This document shows, piece after piece, positions 47,647 to 57,890 of a stretch of 64,000 nt of DNA (positions are counted from its first letter, which is position 1; each line of letters opens with the position of its first letter). A program made the position numbers and the translations under genes. This stretch comes from Symbiodinium natans (taxonomy: Eukaryota; Sar; Dinophyceae; Suessiales; Symbiodiniaceae), in the NCBI GenBank assembly GCA_905221605.1, contig CAJNDS010002601.1, positions 97,501-161,500 on the forward strand, in the 5' to 3' direction. Under the pieces are notes generated by a model. The model worked only from the letters and a program-made list of their open reading frames with translations, searched no databases and was not told the DNA's origin.

Positions 47647-48516
47647 ATGGGGTTGGGGCATGGTAGGCCTTCGACAGATGTGGCCACGCCTGCGTATGCC
47701 CGGGCGGAACAAACGGAGTCGGCGGATGCCGAGAATCAGATGCTCCCAGTGCGGATCCTGACCCCGGCTGGCGAGGTGGCTCTCGAGCAGCAGCTGCCCG
47801 GAAGCCGAACGGTTAGGTCTGTCCTGCAGACCCTTTCTGATGGAAGACCCGGCAGACTCACGCTGCTGCACGGCACCCAAGTGGTCCCGCCGAGCAGGAA
47901 GCTGTCAGAACTGAACCTTACTGAGAAGTCTTCCTTGTACCTTGTCCGAAAGCCTACCGGTACCTACACTCCCTGGTCTGATGACGGGCGTGACGCGGAT
48001 CACTTGGCGAAGTGTCTCGTCATAGGCGGCGCGGGCGCTGGAAAGACTTCTTGGATGCGGGCGTGCTGTGGTGAATGCTTCGAGGAGGGCTACGTTCCTA
48101 CAGTTCTTGTGGATTTCAAGATCTTGCATTTACAGTCAGAGGATGGACCCAAGCTCAAGATACTGCTCTGGGACCCTGCCGGGCAAGAACTTTTCAGGAC
48201 AGACCGATTTTTCAGGGGAATGGCAGGATTGATGTTGGTCTTCTCGCTCCACAATCGGGAGACCTTCAAGGAGGCGTTGCGGATGTTCGAAGATGTAGAC
48301 AGGGGTCACTTCGAGTGTTGCCGGCGCGTCTGCATGGTGGCCACGCATGCAGACATTGCGGATCCAGAGGTGACTGAAGAGGAAGCCGCGCAGCTTGCAA
48401 GGCAGAAAGGCTGGCCCTTTTTTGCGGTCTCAAACAAAATCCAAGTCGGCGTTGATGAGCCTCTCTTCGCGTGGCTGGATCTGTTTCTTAACGACTTGGC
48501 TGCGCAGACATCCTGA
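47647..48516 (+). CDS. Ubiquitin-like/Rab-like GTPase fusion, copy 9 (289 aa, intronless)
   Basis: MGLGHGRPSTDVATPAYAR start, ubiquitin-like segment 32-101, P-loop GGAGAGKT (127-134), YVPTVLVDFK (effector Thr kept, Ile-Gly of PTIG changed), WDPAGQELFRTD (DxxG and Gln kept, Thr to Pro), THAD at G4, SNK at G5, C-terminus DLAAQTS without Cys. The switch II loop is closer to the usual Rab AGQE than in any other copy. Intronless where copies 2, 8 and 10 are interrupted, so it serves as the empty-site reference. A GGGATGTTCCCCC element lies in its 3' flank. Confidence 0.85.
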   Translation: MGLGHGRPSTDVATPAYARAEQTESADAENQMLPVRILTPAGEVALEQQLPGSRTVRSVLQTLSDGRPGRLTLLHGTQVVPPSRKLSELNLTEKSSLYLVRKPTGTYTPWSDDGRDADHLAKCLVIGGAGAGKTSWMRACCGECFEEGYVPTVLVDFKILHLQSEDGPKLKILLWDPAGQELFRTDRFFRGMAGLMLVFSLHNRETFKEALRMFEDVDRGHFECCRRVCMVATHADIADPEVTEEEAAQLARQKGWPFFAVSNKIQVGVDEPLFAWLDLFLNDLAAQTS

Positions 48517-48531
48517 GCTTATGCAGATGAC

Positions 48532-48610
48532 TTGGGATGTTCCCCCTTATTATAATCGTGGATACTCTCATGCCTATTAAGGACTGTTTGTAAAAGGGGG
48601 AACATCCCAA
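48532..48610. mobile_element. Short inverted-repeat element (GGGATGTTCCCCC family), copy 3, with 8-base duplication
   Basis: Ends TTGGGATGTTCCCCCTTAT and AAAAGGGGGAACATCCCAA. CAGATGAC flanks both sides (48524-48531 and 48611-48618), a clean 8-base target duplication. It sits 16 bases after the stop codon of copy 9, in the likely 3' UTR. Confidence 0.85.
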
Positions 48611-48618
48611 CAGATGAC

Positions 48619-50042
48619 CAAGTCCAAACCTCAAGTTCGCAAGTCGGAAACGATCTAGGGCACCTATCCCGGTCCACGCTGTGCACTGGCAGTTGTGAGA
48701 CCCCCCCCCCCCCCCGGTTCTTTGTAGGGTATGGGGTTCTAGGGTTTAGGATTTAGGGTTTAGGGTTTAGGCTGTCGTGAGTTGGTTCCTGTCATCTTGT
48801 TGGAGATTGTTCCTGAGTCGTGGGTTAACACTATTTATGGTCTATAGTTGGATTGCACCGCCTAACATGGGTGGTGGGGCCTTGCTCAGAGAGCATTGCC
48901 TATCTGCAGACGGCAGCTGACGGATTCCCGAGTCTGCGAGAGAGAGAGAGAGAGGGTTTAGGCTGAGCGCCTGTGAGAGAGCGAGGGTTTAGGGTTTAGA
49001 GACCTGGATGGAAAATGGTTAGGGTTTAGGGTTTTGGGGTGGGAAGTTGGCACTCCATACAATCCCTTTGTGAGTATACAGGGGGGGGGATATAGGCACC
49101 TAAATTCCCCCATTCCCGACAAAGAACCAGTCCGTTGTGAGAAATGCCAGGCCAATCTGGGCACTGGGATTCGAATTTGAGCGCTGACATGCCGATGCGT
49201 TTCGGGAAGCCCCTAAACCCCTAAACCCCTAAACCCTAAACCCCAAACCCTAAACCCTAAACCCCAAACCCTAAGCCCCAACTCCGAGGTCTTAGTGCAG
49301 TCTTAGACCCTAATTGTACGCTCCCAGGAAGCCCTTTAGACCCCTTGAGGGGCCCTTCACTTCTGTAGATTAAGGGGTACAACGAGGGACCCCTAGAAGG
49401 GATGCTTAATCTTATTCCTCTCTGTAACCCCTATACATAGTCCCTATATACCTAAGTAGGCCTTAAATACCCCCCAAAGAACCCTTGGTCCTTTCGAGGG
49501 TCCCTCGTTTCGTGCCTTGATAGAGGAATCCCTACTACGGGGAGGGGTTTACGAAAATCGGGGACCCCTAAAAAAAAACTAATAAACAATGGACCCCAAT
49601 AAGGTTAAGGTTTAAGGTATATGCCTTCTTTTAAGGGGATTTCTGGGCTCTTTGCACACTCAATAACGCACTCTAAACTCTTTAGCATGAAAGGCTGCAA
49701 GGGGTCGTGTGGCCGGTCGATTCAAGGTTCAGGGTTAGAATTGCGTGATGTGACTTCTGAGAAGTTGCATTTTTTCGGCAGCCTCAGAGTCCGTTGCCCA
49801 AAAGGGTTTAGGGTTTAGGGTTTAGGGCATCTTCGGGTTTAGGGTTTGGGGTTTGGGGCTTAGGATTTGGTCGTCTGTCTTTTGGCCCAGCGTTGGCTGC
49901 GTTGCCGACTGGTAGCCTGTTAGCTAGGCGCCGGTAGCTGAATCGTCAGCTCTCAAAATCGATCACATCCATCATCTGTCCATTTCTTTCTGTGTCTCTG
50001 TCTCTTTCTGTCTCTGTCTCTCTTTTGTTTCTTCATTCTCTA
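48619..50042 (+). other. Spacer between copies 9 and 10
   Basis: Second copy of the duplicated flank: poly-C run at 48703-48715, TTTAGGG pieces, CCCCTAAA array at 49210-49275, G-rich hairpin-like stretch at 49480-49600, and TTTAGGG at 49805-49830. No gene supported. Confidence 0.55.
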
Positions 50043-50106
50043 TCTCTCTCTCTCTCTCTTTGGCATTCGTTGTCTCAGAGTCCCCATCTCTTTGGTGTGA
50101 GGAATC

Positions 50107-51085
50107 ATGGGGTTGGGGCATGGTAGGCCTTCGACAGATGTGGCCACGCCTGCGTATGCCCGGGCGGAACAGACGGAGTCGGCGGATGCCGAGAATCAGA
50201 TGCTCCCTGTGCGGATCCTGACTCCGGCTGGCGAGGTGGCTCTGGAGCAACAGCTGCCCGGAAGCCGAACGGTTAGGTCTGTGCTGCAGACCCTTTCTGA
50301 TGGAAGACCCGGCAGACTCACGCTGCTGCACGGCACCCAAGTGGTCCCGCAGAGCAGGAAGCTGTCAGAACTGAACCTTACTGAGGAGTCTTCCTTGTAC
50401 CTTGTCCGAAAGCCTACTGGCACCTACACTCCCTGGTCTGACGAAGGAGGTGACGCCGAGACTCACTTGGCGAAGTGTCTCCTCATAGGCGGCGCGGGCG
50501 CTGGAAAGACTTCTTGGATGCGGGCGTGCTGTGGTGAATGCTTCGAGGAGGACTACATTCCTACAATTGGCGTGGATTTCAAGATTTTGCGCTGGCAGTC
50601 AGCGGACGGTTCCAAGCTCAAGGTACAACTCTGGGACACGGCCGGACAGCCACGTCTGAGGGTGACTCGGAAGGCCTGTTTTGCATATTTCATATTTTCC
50701 TTTATTGGCTTTGAGAGGATCAGATTCAAGAATACGTTTCAGGAGGCTTTAAGGGCAATCCTAGGTGACAAATGCGTGGGTCACGGGACCGACAGGATTG
50801 ATGTTGTTCTTCTCGCTTCGCAATCGGCAGACCCTGAAGGAGGTCTTGGGGACGTTCGAAGATGCAGAGAAGGGTCACTTCGAGTGTTGCCGACGTGTCT
50901 GTATGGTGGCCACGCATGCAGACATTGCGGAGCCTGAGGTGACTGCAGAGGAGGCCGAACAGCTTGCAAAGCAGAAAGGCTGGCCTTTTTTCGTAGTCTC
51001 TAACAAGATTCCAGTTGGCATCGATGAGCCTCTTTTCGCGTGGCTGGACCTCTTCCTTGACGACTTGCCTGCACAAGCGTCGTGA
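50107..51085 (+). CDS. Ubiquitin-like/Rab-like GTPase fusion, copy 10, one intron (291 aa)
   Basis: Exons 50107-50661 and 50765-51085. N-terminus as in copy 9 (MGLGHGRPSTDVATPAYAR), ubiquitin-like segment, P-loop GGAGAGKT, YIPTIGVDFK, WDTAGQPRLR directly before the intron, then VTNAWVTGPTGLMLFF, THAD at G4, SNK at G5 and C-terminus DLPAQAS without Cys. All motifs are intact once the intron is removed; unspliced, the first exon's frame passes through the insert and is out of register with the second. NAWVTGPT replaces the NGYFRGAS of copy 7. Confidence 0.83.
50662..50764 (+). mobile_element. Introner-like insertion acting as GT-AG intron in copy 10
   Basis: 103 bases starting GTGACTCGG and ending CCTAG, flanked by the 5-base repeat GTGAC (50662-50666, 50765-50769). 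The duplicated target supplies the GT donor and the insert supplies the AG. Absent from the tandem sister copy 9. The interior (AGAGGATCAGATTCA..TTTAAGGGC) resembles 32322-32370. Confidence 0.85.
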
Positions 51086-51968
51086 AGCTCGCAGTTGGCG
51101 TTGAGTTTGGCAGGGGCTGTGCCAAAGATACACGACTCTGTTTAGTCTCGGTGGACGTACATGCGGAGTAGCCCGCCCGCCCAGGGCGAGGATACTGCAG
51201 GCACGTGATGTTTCAAACCTGCCACAGCAGCGAAAAAATGGCTCCTTCCTGCCTAGACTTTGGCAGAACTTTTCTGTAGTTTGTCCCAACTCCTGTGTCC
51301 TGCCGCAGTTCGGGCGCAAAGAGGAAACTGTTGACAGCAACAGCTTTCATTTCTTGATGAATTACTTTGGTTTATGGCTAGAAGAGTGGCTATTCATAGC
51401 TCAAAAAATAGTGATGAACTGAAAACCTTTAATTGAACATGCTGAGGATGAAGACCAAGTTAAACACTAAAGTTGAAGTTAAGGTCTGTAATAAGATGGT
51501 CATAGTCTCGTAAGGGCGAATGTACTTCAACAACGTGATGATCAATCTGTTTACAGGTCTTCCTGGTAAGCTGTCAAGCATCAAAGAGAAGTATTGAGTT
51601 AATCAACGTCCCCCTAGCACCAGTATGGGATATCGGTTTGCCAGCTTTGGGCGAGCATCGGGATCCGCACGACTGCGCACGTCGCAGACCCTCGCATAAT
51701 AACTTTGGGGGCCACATGAACCCTAAAAGATTGGGGTCATATGCCCTATGCGCCTGTGATCCTACTTACTAGGTATTATGCGCACCATCAACCCTTTTAG
51801 GGGTTCATTTGGTCCTAAACCCGAAACCAAACCCTAAACCCTGTTAGTGCTCATTTGGTCCCCGACAAAAATTGACGTGTTCATGCTGGGCACCCTGAAC
51901 CCCAACTAAACTCCAAATCCTAAACCCGAAACCCTAAACCCTAAAGCTCTTAGGGTGCACGGACGCAG
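51086..51968 (+). other. Unique spacer after the GTPase array
   Basis: 51350-51640 is more AT-rich, with no repeats and no convincing frame. A hairpin element (51708-51815) pairs GGGGCCACATGAACCCTAAAA with TTTTAGGGGTTCATTTGGTCC. Confidence 0.5.
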
Positions 51969-54414
51969 GCACGCCTCGGCTGCTCATCAACGGCACCCCA
52001 CGGGACGGCAACCGCACGCCACGCCAAGGAACTGCGGTGGGATGTGGACCCCTAAACCCAGTACTTAGGAAGGGTTTAGGGTTGAGGGTTTGGGGTTTAG
52101 GGTTTAGGGTTAGGGAAAGGGGTTTGGGGTTTATGGTTAGGGAAAGGGGTTTAGGGTTTAGTGTTTAGGGTTTAGGGTTTCGGGTTTAGGGTTTAGGGTT
52201 TAGGGTTTGCATTTTCCAGGTTCAGAAACTGGTTTAGGAGTCAATTAGGGTTTGTGGGTTTTTAAGGCTTGAGGGCTTCGGGTTTAAGGCTAAGGGTGTT
52301 CAGGGATGTGCTTACTTCTTGAACTTTCAGGGTGTCGTTCACAGGTTTTGGGGTTTCTCTGACCCCGAAATACTAAACCCATCGAGAAGTGAAGCATGTC
52401 GAAACCCTAGCCCTAAACCCTAAACCCTAAACCCTAAACCCTAAACCCTAAACCCTAAACCCTAAATCTTATTGAGTTTGAAGGGGCTTGGGAGCCGAAG
52501 CCCTGAACCCTAAAGCCTGCGGCGCCTGGGCTTTTGGCTGAGTCCGAGTAGTAGCGGCTGAAGTTGCAGGGTTTAGGGTTTAGGGTTTAGGGTTTAGGGT
52601 TTAGGGTTTAGGGTTTAGGGTTTAGGGGAAGTTTTAGGCTTGATAGGCCTAAACCCTAAACCCTCGGTCGTCCACGCTTCAACGAGGGGCTTAGCTTCAG
52701 TCATGCTTCAACAAAACCGGGGCTTAGCTTGAAGCCCGAAGCGGAACCGCACGGTTTCTTCAGGCAGCGCGCCAAGCGGCACCAACCCAAGATTCCTACA
52801 GCTTTTCCAGGAGCTGGGAGGGGTGTCAGGGCGACCCTAAACCCTAAACCCTACGCCAGGGTCCCTCAACGAATCAATTCCGGACGCTGCCGTGCCTGAG
52901 GGCAAGTCCAAGCAGGGTTTGTGAACGTGTTGTGCATGTCAGTCGGCTGTGTGTAAAATGATTGCCAATAGTAGTATGCCCTTATGTTCCCTGGATAATT
53001 CTTTCGAGAGAGACCAGAGCCGCCACCTTTGAGTCCGGCGCACTCAGGCTTTAGGGTTTAGGGTTTAAGAACCATTCCACTCCGGTAAGGTTTTGATTTT
53101 TGAGAGTCAGGGGTTTTGGGTGTAGGGTTTTCTTCCGACAGCCTGCCGAAACCATCCAGAAGAAGCTGAAGAAGTTTTCCTACTCGTTTAAGAACCACCC
53201 AAGCAAAGAGACTCTTTCTCGTTTGGGCAGTGTAGGGATCATTCTTCTTCTTCTTTTTTTTTTTTTGGGGGGGGGTGGGGGGGTTAGGGGGGGGGGGTGG
53301 TTTAGGGTTTGGGGTTTAGGGTTTAGAGGTGGAGGTTCTTAAGCAAATGGTAGTCTTTGGGGTGTGACGAGGTAAGCCTTCGGCATATGTAGTCGCATGA
53401 AAGGCTTCAAAGGCCAGCCTAGGTGAGCGCAGCTGGGATGGGCTGTTATCATGGGTTTTGGGTTTAGGGTCTAGGGTTTAGGGTTTCGGGTTAATAATGG
53501 GGGGGAACCTAGGGGGGGGGGGGGGGGTAGTAGGGGAGCCCATGATATTGGGGGCAGAAGGCTTCTAGAGGTTTGTGGGCTACGGACATCTTGGCGGCGT
53601 CGGAGTTGCACCCTAAACCCTAAACTCCAAACCCGTAGCCAAAGTTTCCTGCCGCCGGTTCTTTCCACCGCTGCAGCAGCCGAAGAGGCCGTCGCCATGC
53701 TCGTGGCGCAGGCCTTGAATATGCAAGCTGCCAGCGTAGACAGCTCCCTGCGGACGACAGTCACGGAGCCGGAGAAGCAGCAGCTGCGCAAGATGTGGCG
53801 AATCCGAGCTATTGTGGCGAACAAGGAAACCGAAGATGAAAAAGTCACTGCGCTGCAAGCAAGCTTGAGGGCTACAGTGTCTGCAGCTCCGATGCCCGCA
53901 TCGTCAAGATTCCTCAAGTTCACCGACATGAATGTCACGTATCCCCCCCCTTATACGAAAAGTCCAAAAAAGGGAATATCATACGGCCCAAAACCCTAAA
54001 CCCCAAACCCTAAACCCTAAACCCTAAACCCTAAACCCTAAACGGCACTCTAGTCCCTATAGGGACTGTTAGTATAAGAGGGAACATCCCAAGTTTAGGG
54101 TTTAGAGGCTTTGTGTTTAGGATTGTTTAGGTAAAAAGCTTGAGATCCTGCTTCCGACTGTCAAGCCTAAACTCAATGAGAGGAAGCATAGCCCACAAAA
54201 TCCCAAACCCGAAACGAAAGTGAAGGACTCTGTTCAAAAGAAGTTCCGTCTGTACCGGCTGAAACAGCAGGCCAGGGTGTTGTGTGTGTGCGGGGGGGGG
54301 GGGGGGGGATTAGGATTCAGGGTAGAGGGTCTAGGGCGTAGGGTTTAGGGGTTAGGGTTTGGACATACACTGGTTATGTCTAGGCTTTCTACCTTGCAGC
54401 GCTTTTCCGTGTAA
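51969..54414 (+). CDS. Exon set of an unknown Lys-rich gene, 3' end
   Basis: Not recognised. Exon-like segments: 51969-52036 (ARLGCSSTAPHGTATARHAK), 53142-53185 (PAETIQKKLKKFSY), 53354-53371, one ending at 53933 and starting near 53677 (AMLVAQALNMQAASVDSS..KQQLRKMWRIRAIVANK), 54131-54276 (KKLEILLPTVKPKLNERK..VQKKFRLYRLKQQAR) and 54400-54414 (RFSV, stop TAA). A further open segment near 52767-52840 (AARQAAPTQDSYSFSRS) is possible. Adjacent phases match for 53142-53371 and 54131-54414 but not for all, so exons are missing. Introns contain telomere-type repeats, and one is an inverted-repeat element. Confidence 0.42.
53186..53353 (+). mobile_element. CTTAAG-type inverted-repeat element forming an intron
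   Basis: Left end TACTCGTTTAAGAACCACCC and right end GGTTCTTAAGCAAATGGTAG are inverted copies, as in the intergenic elements of the tandem array. The left arm supplies a donor (GTTTAAG) after exon 53142-53185 and the right arm supplies TAG as acceptor. T and G runs lie inside. Confidence 0.62.
54050..54092. mobile_element. Partial GGGATGTTCCCCC-family element
   Basis: Only one end remains: TCCCTATAGGGACTGTTAGTATAAGAGGGAACATCCCAA. Confidence 0.5.
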
Positions 54415-54469
54415 CCCCATGGCTCTGCGTTACCACTTGAATCAGTTCTTACAGGCTTTGTCATAAGAA

Positions 54470-54600
54470 CCTAAACCCTAAACCCTAAACCCTAAACCCT
54501 AAACCCTAAACCCTAAACCCTAAACCCTAAACCCTAAACCCTAAACCCTAAACCCTAAACCCTAAACCCTAAACCCTAAACCCTAAACCCTAAACCCTAA
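54470..54600 (+). repeat. CCCTAAA telomere-type array
   Basis: About 18 near-perfect heptamers. Confidence 0.93.
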
Positions 54601-54803
54601 CCAGCCTGTAGCACATCTTTGTTAAAAAAGCAACCTGGTATAGGTAGCCCGCACAGAACAACCAAACAGCCTAAAGTCATCACCCCCCCCCCCCCCCAAC
54701 CCTAGACCCTAAACCCTCAACCCTAAACCCTAAACCCCAAACACAAAACGCAACACCCTAATTCCCCGCTTAGTAAGGTTCTTGCGGTCGGTCGGCGCCA
54801 CAA

Positions 54804-54897
54804 ACTACCACTTGCTTAAGAAACACCCACAGAAAAACATCTTCCTCATCAGGGCAATATGAACACCATTATTCCGGTGTTCTTAAGCAACTAGTAG
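54804..54897. mobile_element. CTTAAG-type inverted-repeat element, short copy
   Basis: CTACCACTTGCTTAAGAA and TTCTTAAGCAACTAGTAG are inverted, with about 58 bases between them. The shortest member seen. Confidence 0.7.
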
Positions 54898-55264
54898 TAC
54901 ACGCCCTACATAATATACCCCTAGGGCCCATACTTCGAACATTTTTTATGAAGGTAACGGGCCATGTTAAGGGACCGGGTTTAGGGTTGAGGGTTGAGGG
55001 TTTAAGGGACCACGTAGGTACCTTAAACACCAGAGTCCTTGCCCGCATTTCGCCAGCGTGAGAGTCGAAACCCTAAATCCTAAACCCTAAAATCTAGGGA
55101 CCATGGGGGTCCTTAAGCAAGGGTTTTAGGGTTTAGGGTCTAGGGTCTAGGGTTTCGGGCTTCGTCCAAAACGGATGCGGAGGTTGAACGAGATCAGGAG
55201 CAGAGGCTACAGGGCAGCTCACAGGTGGCGCCGGGGTCTCAGTTTAAACTTATATATATTTTTT

Positions 55265-55296
<32 letters not shown>

Positions 55297-55675
55297 TGGT
55301 TAGGGTTTAGGGTTTAGGGAGTTTAGGGTTTAGGGTTCAGGGTTCAGGGTTCAGGGTTTAGGGTTTGGGGTTTCGGGTTTAGGGTTTGGGGTTTGGGGTT
55401 TAGGGGTTCTGGGTTCCCTCTAAAATGACCAACCCAAAAAAGGGGTGCCCTTATTAGAATATGGTGACTGGGCTACCAAAGTTCGGGGCCTAAAATCCGA
55501 AACTCTGAACCCCTAAGTTGCAGCAAGAACCCTTCAAAACCCTAAACCCTAAACCCTAAACCCTAAACCCTAAACCTCTCGGGCTTCACGGGCTTCATGG
55601 TGTCATATCCGCCGCCTGCTTCTGTCTGATCTCAATCATGCCGGCACTGCCCTCAGCATGAAAAGGGGCGTGGGG

Positions 55676-55742
55676 TTTAGGGTTTAGGGTTTAGGGTTTA
55701 GGGTTTAGGGTTTAGGGTTTAGGGTTTAGGGTTTAGGGTTTG
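55676..55742 (+). repeat. TTTAGGG telomere-type array
   Basis: About nine near-perfect heptamers. Confidence 0.92.
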
Positions 55743-56291
55743 GGGAGAGGTGATTTGGGGGCTTTATGTGGCCTTTCCTTAAGGTCGTCCTAGGCAGGTC
55801 CTTCCCTGACGTAACGCCCCCAAAAAAACATCAAGATGCTGTCTTATTTGTCTCTGGCTTAAACCCTAGACCCTATACCCTTCAGTTTGGGCTCTTGGGC
55901 ACACGGAGCCCTAAACCCTCCCTAGACCCTAAACCCTAAACCCTACAAACTCCTTGAAGCCCTCGGTGGAGCAGATTGAAGCAGGGTGGCTTGCCTGCTG
56001 AGTAGAGGCATGGAGCAGAAAAATGTAGCAATGTAGCAAACGACATCCGTAACCCTGAAACTCCCAAATGAGGGTTTAGGGCCAAGGGGGGTCAGAGAGC
56101 AAAAGCGAGAGGCGCTCTTTTGATTCATAGGTTGCTCTGCAACCCCTAAACCCTAAACCCTAAACCCTTGAATCAGTTTGCACGACGTTGGGGCAGGGCA
56201 TCGTCGGCTCCTGCTCTGGCAGGGTTTAGGGTTTAGGGTTTAGGGTTTAGGGTTTAGGGTTTAGGGTCAAGAGCGCGGGGCTCTTGAGGTC

Positions 56292-56602
56292 CAGCAAACG
56301 ACATGGCAGCTTGGCTTGGCTCTGGCTCGGCTTGTACTCCTTGTACGAACACAGCTTCACCACCAGAGGCTCCCTTTTCCTCACACTGCAGCACCGAAGT
56401 CCATCGGCCAGTCAGGCGGTCCTACCTCTACCACAGAAGGCGACCACACAACACGCGACCAGAACAACACACACAACAGAACATGCGACCTGTTGCCTGC
56501 ATGTCTGTGCTGCAACTGCTTCTTGTGTTCCGATGCCTACGGCATGTCCTGGAACCAACAAAGCCAAAGCAACAGGTGCATCTCATTCCACACCTTTCAT
56601 CA
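56292..56602 (-). repeat. Candidate 3' LTR
   Basis: On the minus strand, AAGGAGGGG (a possible polypurine tract, plus-strand 56603-56611) is followed by TGATGAAAGG, which could be the LTR start. The left limit is uncertain (between about 56285 and 56304). The partner LTR is not in the window, so this cannot be confirmed. Confidence 0.3.
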
Positions 56603-56818
56603 CCCCTCCTTGAGCCACCTGTCAAGGTAGGCTCACAAGGCGTTTTGGCAATCCAACTGACTGCCATAGGTACCCATGCTCTCCAAGCGGTGGGTCCTCA
56701 AGACTGGCCAATGGCCCTATACACCATCTTCTGTCGAACCTGTGGCCTCCCTTCTCACACGGCCAACGTCCAACTTCCACGCCACGGCCCAACAAGCTCG
56801 CTCTTCTCGCAAGCCCAT

Positions 56819-57890
56819 TCAGCCCGTTCTGGTAGGTCTCAAGCTTCGCTGTTGCCCACCATGCCCATATAGCGACTGTCCACCAGCTTCTCGACAGCAT
56901 CTGCACAGCGTCCTCTGCGACACCTGGTCCACATTGCGAAGACCCCAACATCCACGATGCCAGTGGTAGCAATCTCCTCCAGGACCATGGTACAAGACCC
57001 CATCGAACGGAACCTGCACCACTGTCGACGTCGAAGCCGGTAGCATCTCATGCGTCTGAACCCCAATGTCTCTTCGTACAGGACGTTCAGGAAATAGAGC
57101 TGTAGGATCCACGGCAACCACTCGATTGGCCGGAGCACTGCTTGCCCTCGGTCCAACTCCCCCAGGTTCGCCCAAACCACCCACACGCACTGAGGTCACC
57201 CCATCTCTCACCTGCACTGATGTAGAGGGTCCAGCTTCACGACGCTCTGGAAAATACTTCGCAGCCAAATGACGAAGCCTCTTTTCTTCCTCCAGGCTCC
57301 TCGCTTTGGCCAGCAACGCCAACACTTCACGGTGTTCGGCCTTTTCTCCCGATTTCATCGCCTTCAAGCTCACAACCTTCTTTGTAGAGCCCTTCAAGCA
57401 TTCCCACACAGCCACCACAGCTGTAACCAGTATCAAGACCACCAGCCACATCTCCCAGTCTGAAGCCAGAGCTTCTTTCAGCTGCACAGAAGTCGTCGCG
57501 TCACCCTTAACCCCACACACCATAGAGCACATCGTAGCTAACTTCAACGCCCAATCAGCCTGGAACTTCACCCCTGCTTCTAGCGTCCTGCTGTTGCTAC
57601 TGTTGACTGCTGCTGCTGCGGGTTCACGACTGCTGTTGACTGCTGTTGCTTCAAGACTGCTGTCGACTGCCGTGGTTTCGAACTTGACCTGCTTCTGTCC
57701 ACGTAGTACACGAAGCTCAGGGGGCCCATCTCGCAAACTCCACTCGTCGAAGACCTCCTGAAGCCTCGCCTGGGGCACTTGTTTTGTCAAAACATCTGCG
57801 AGCTGTCCCTGTCCTGGCTGGTGCTCCAACTCGATCTGGCCCGTGGCGATCATCTCCCGGATCCAGTGATGTCGGAGTTTGAGGTGTCTC
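56819..57890 (-). CDS. Copia C-terminal part: end of RNase H region, membrane segment and Cys/His cluster
   Basis: After a frameshift near 57890 the frame continues with LRHHWIREMIATGQIELEH and QLADVLTKQVP, the conserved end of copia RNase H. About 290 more residues follow. From the ATG at 57853 these include a hydrophobic stretch at residues 135-150 (WLVVLILVTAVVAVW), a Lys/Glu-rich helix-like region (155-200), and a C-terminal cluster at 295-320 (DCYHWHRGC, then LCRCC) that could bind zinc and recalls the Ada-type YH..C..C..C arrangement. Such a tail is not part of the classic copia polyprotein. Stop at 56819. Confidence 0.65.

Larger units (their letters stand above)
46664..51085 (+). repeat. 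Two-fold tandem duplication, unit about 2.46 kb, carrying copies 9 and 10
   Basis: The starts 47647 and 50107 are 2460 bases apart, and flanking blocks (AAGAACCAGTCCGTTGTG, GAACCCTTGGTCCT, TTAGCATCAAAGGC-like) repeat at the same interval. The unit differs from the 4.9-kb units and lacks the partner gene. Confidence 0.8.
54415..56284 (+). other. Spacer with telomere-type repeats before the retrotransposon
   Basis: Array 54470-54600, inverted-repeat element 54804-54897, mixed arrays 55302-55412, array 55676-55742 and short tracts up to 56268. A stray introner-like piece (GGTTCCCTCTAAAATGACC..AAAAGGGGTGCCC) lies near 55420-55490. No gene supported. Confidence 0.55.

Noticed and set aside
53677-53933. 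Assigning a function to the Lys/Ala-rich exon (KQQLRKMWRIRAIVANK)
   Set aside because: Helix-like and well formed, but no motif I can tie to a known family.
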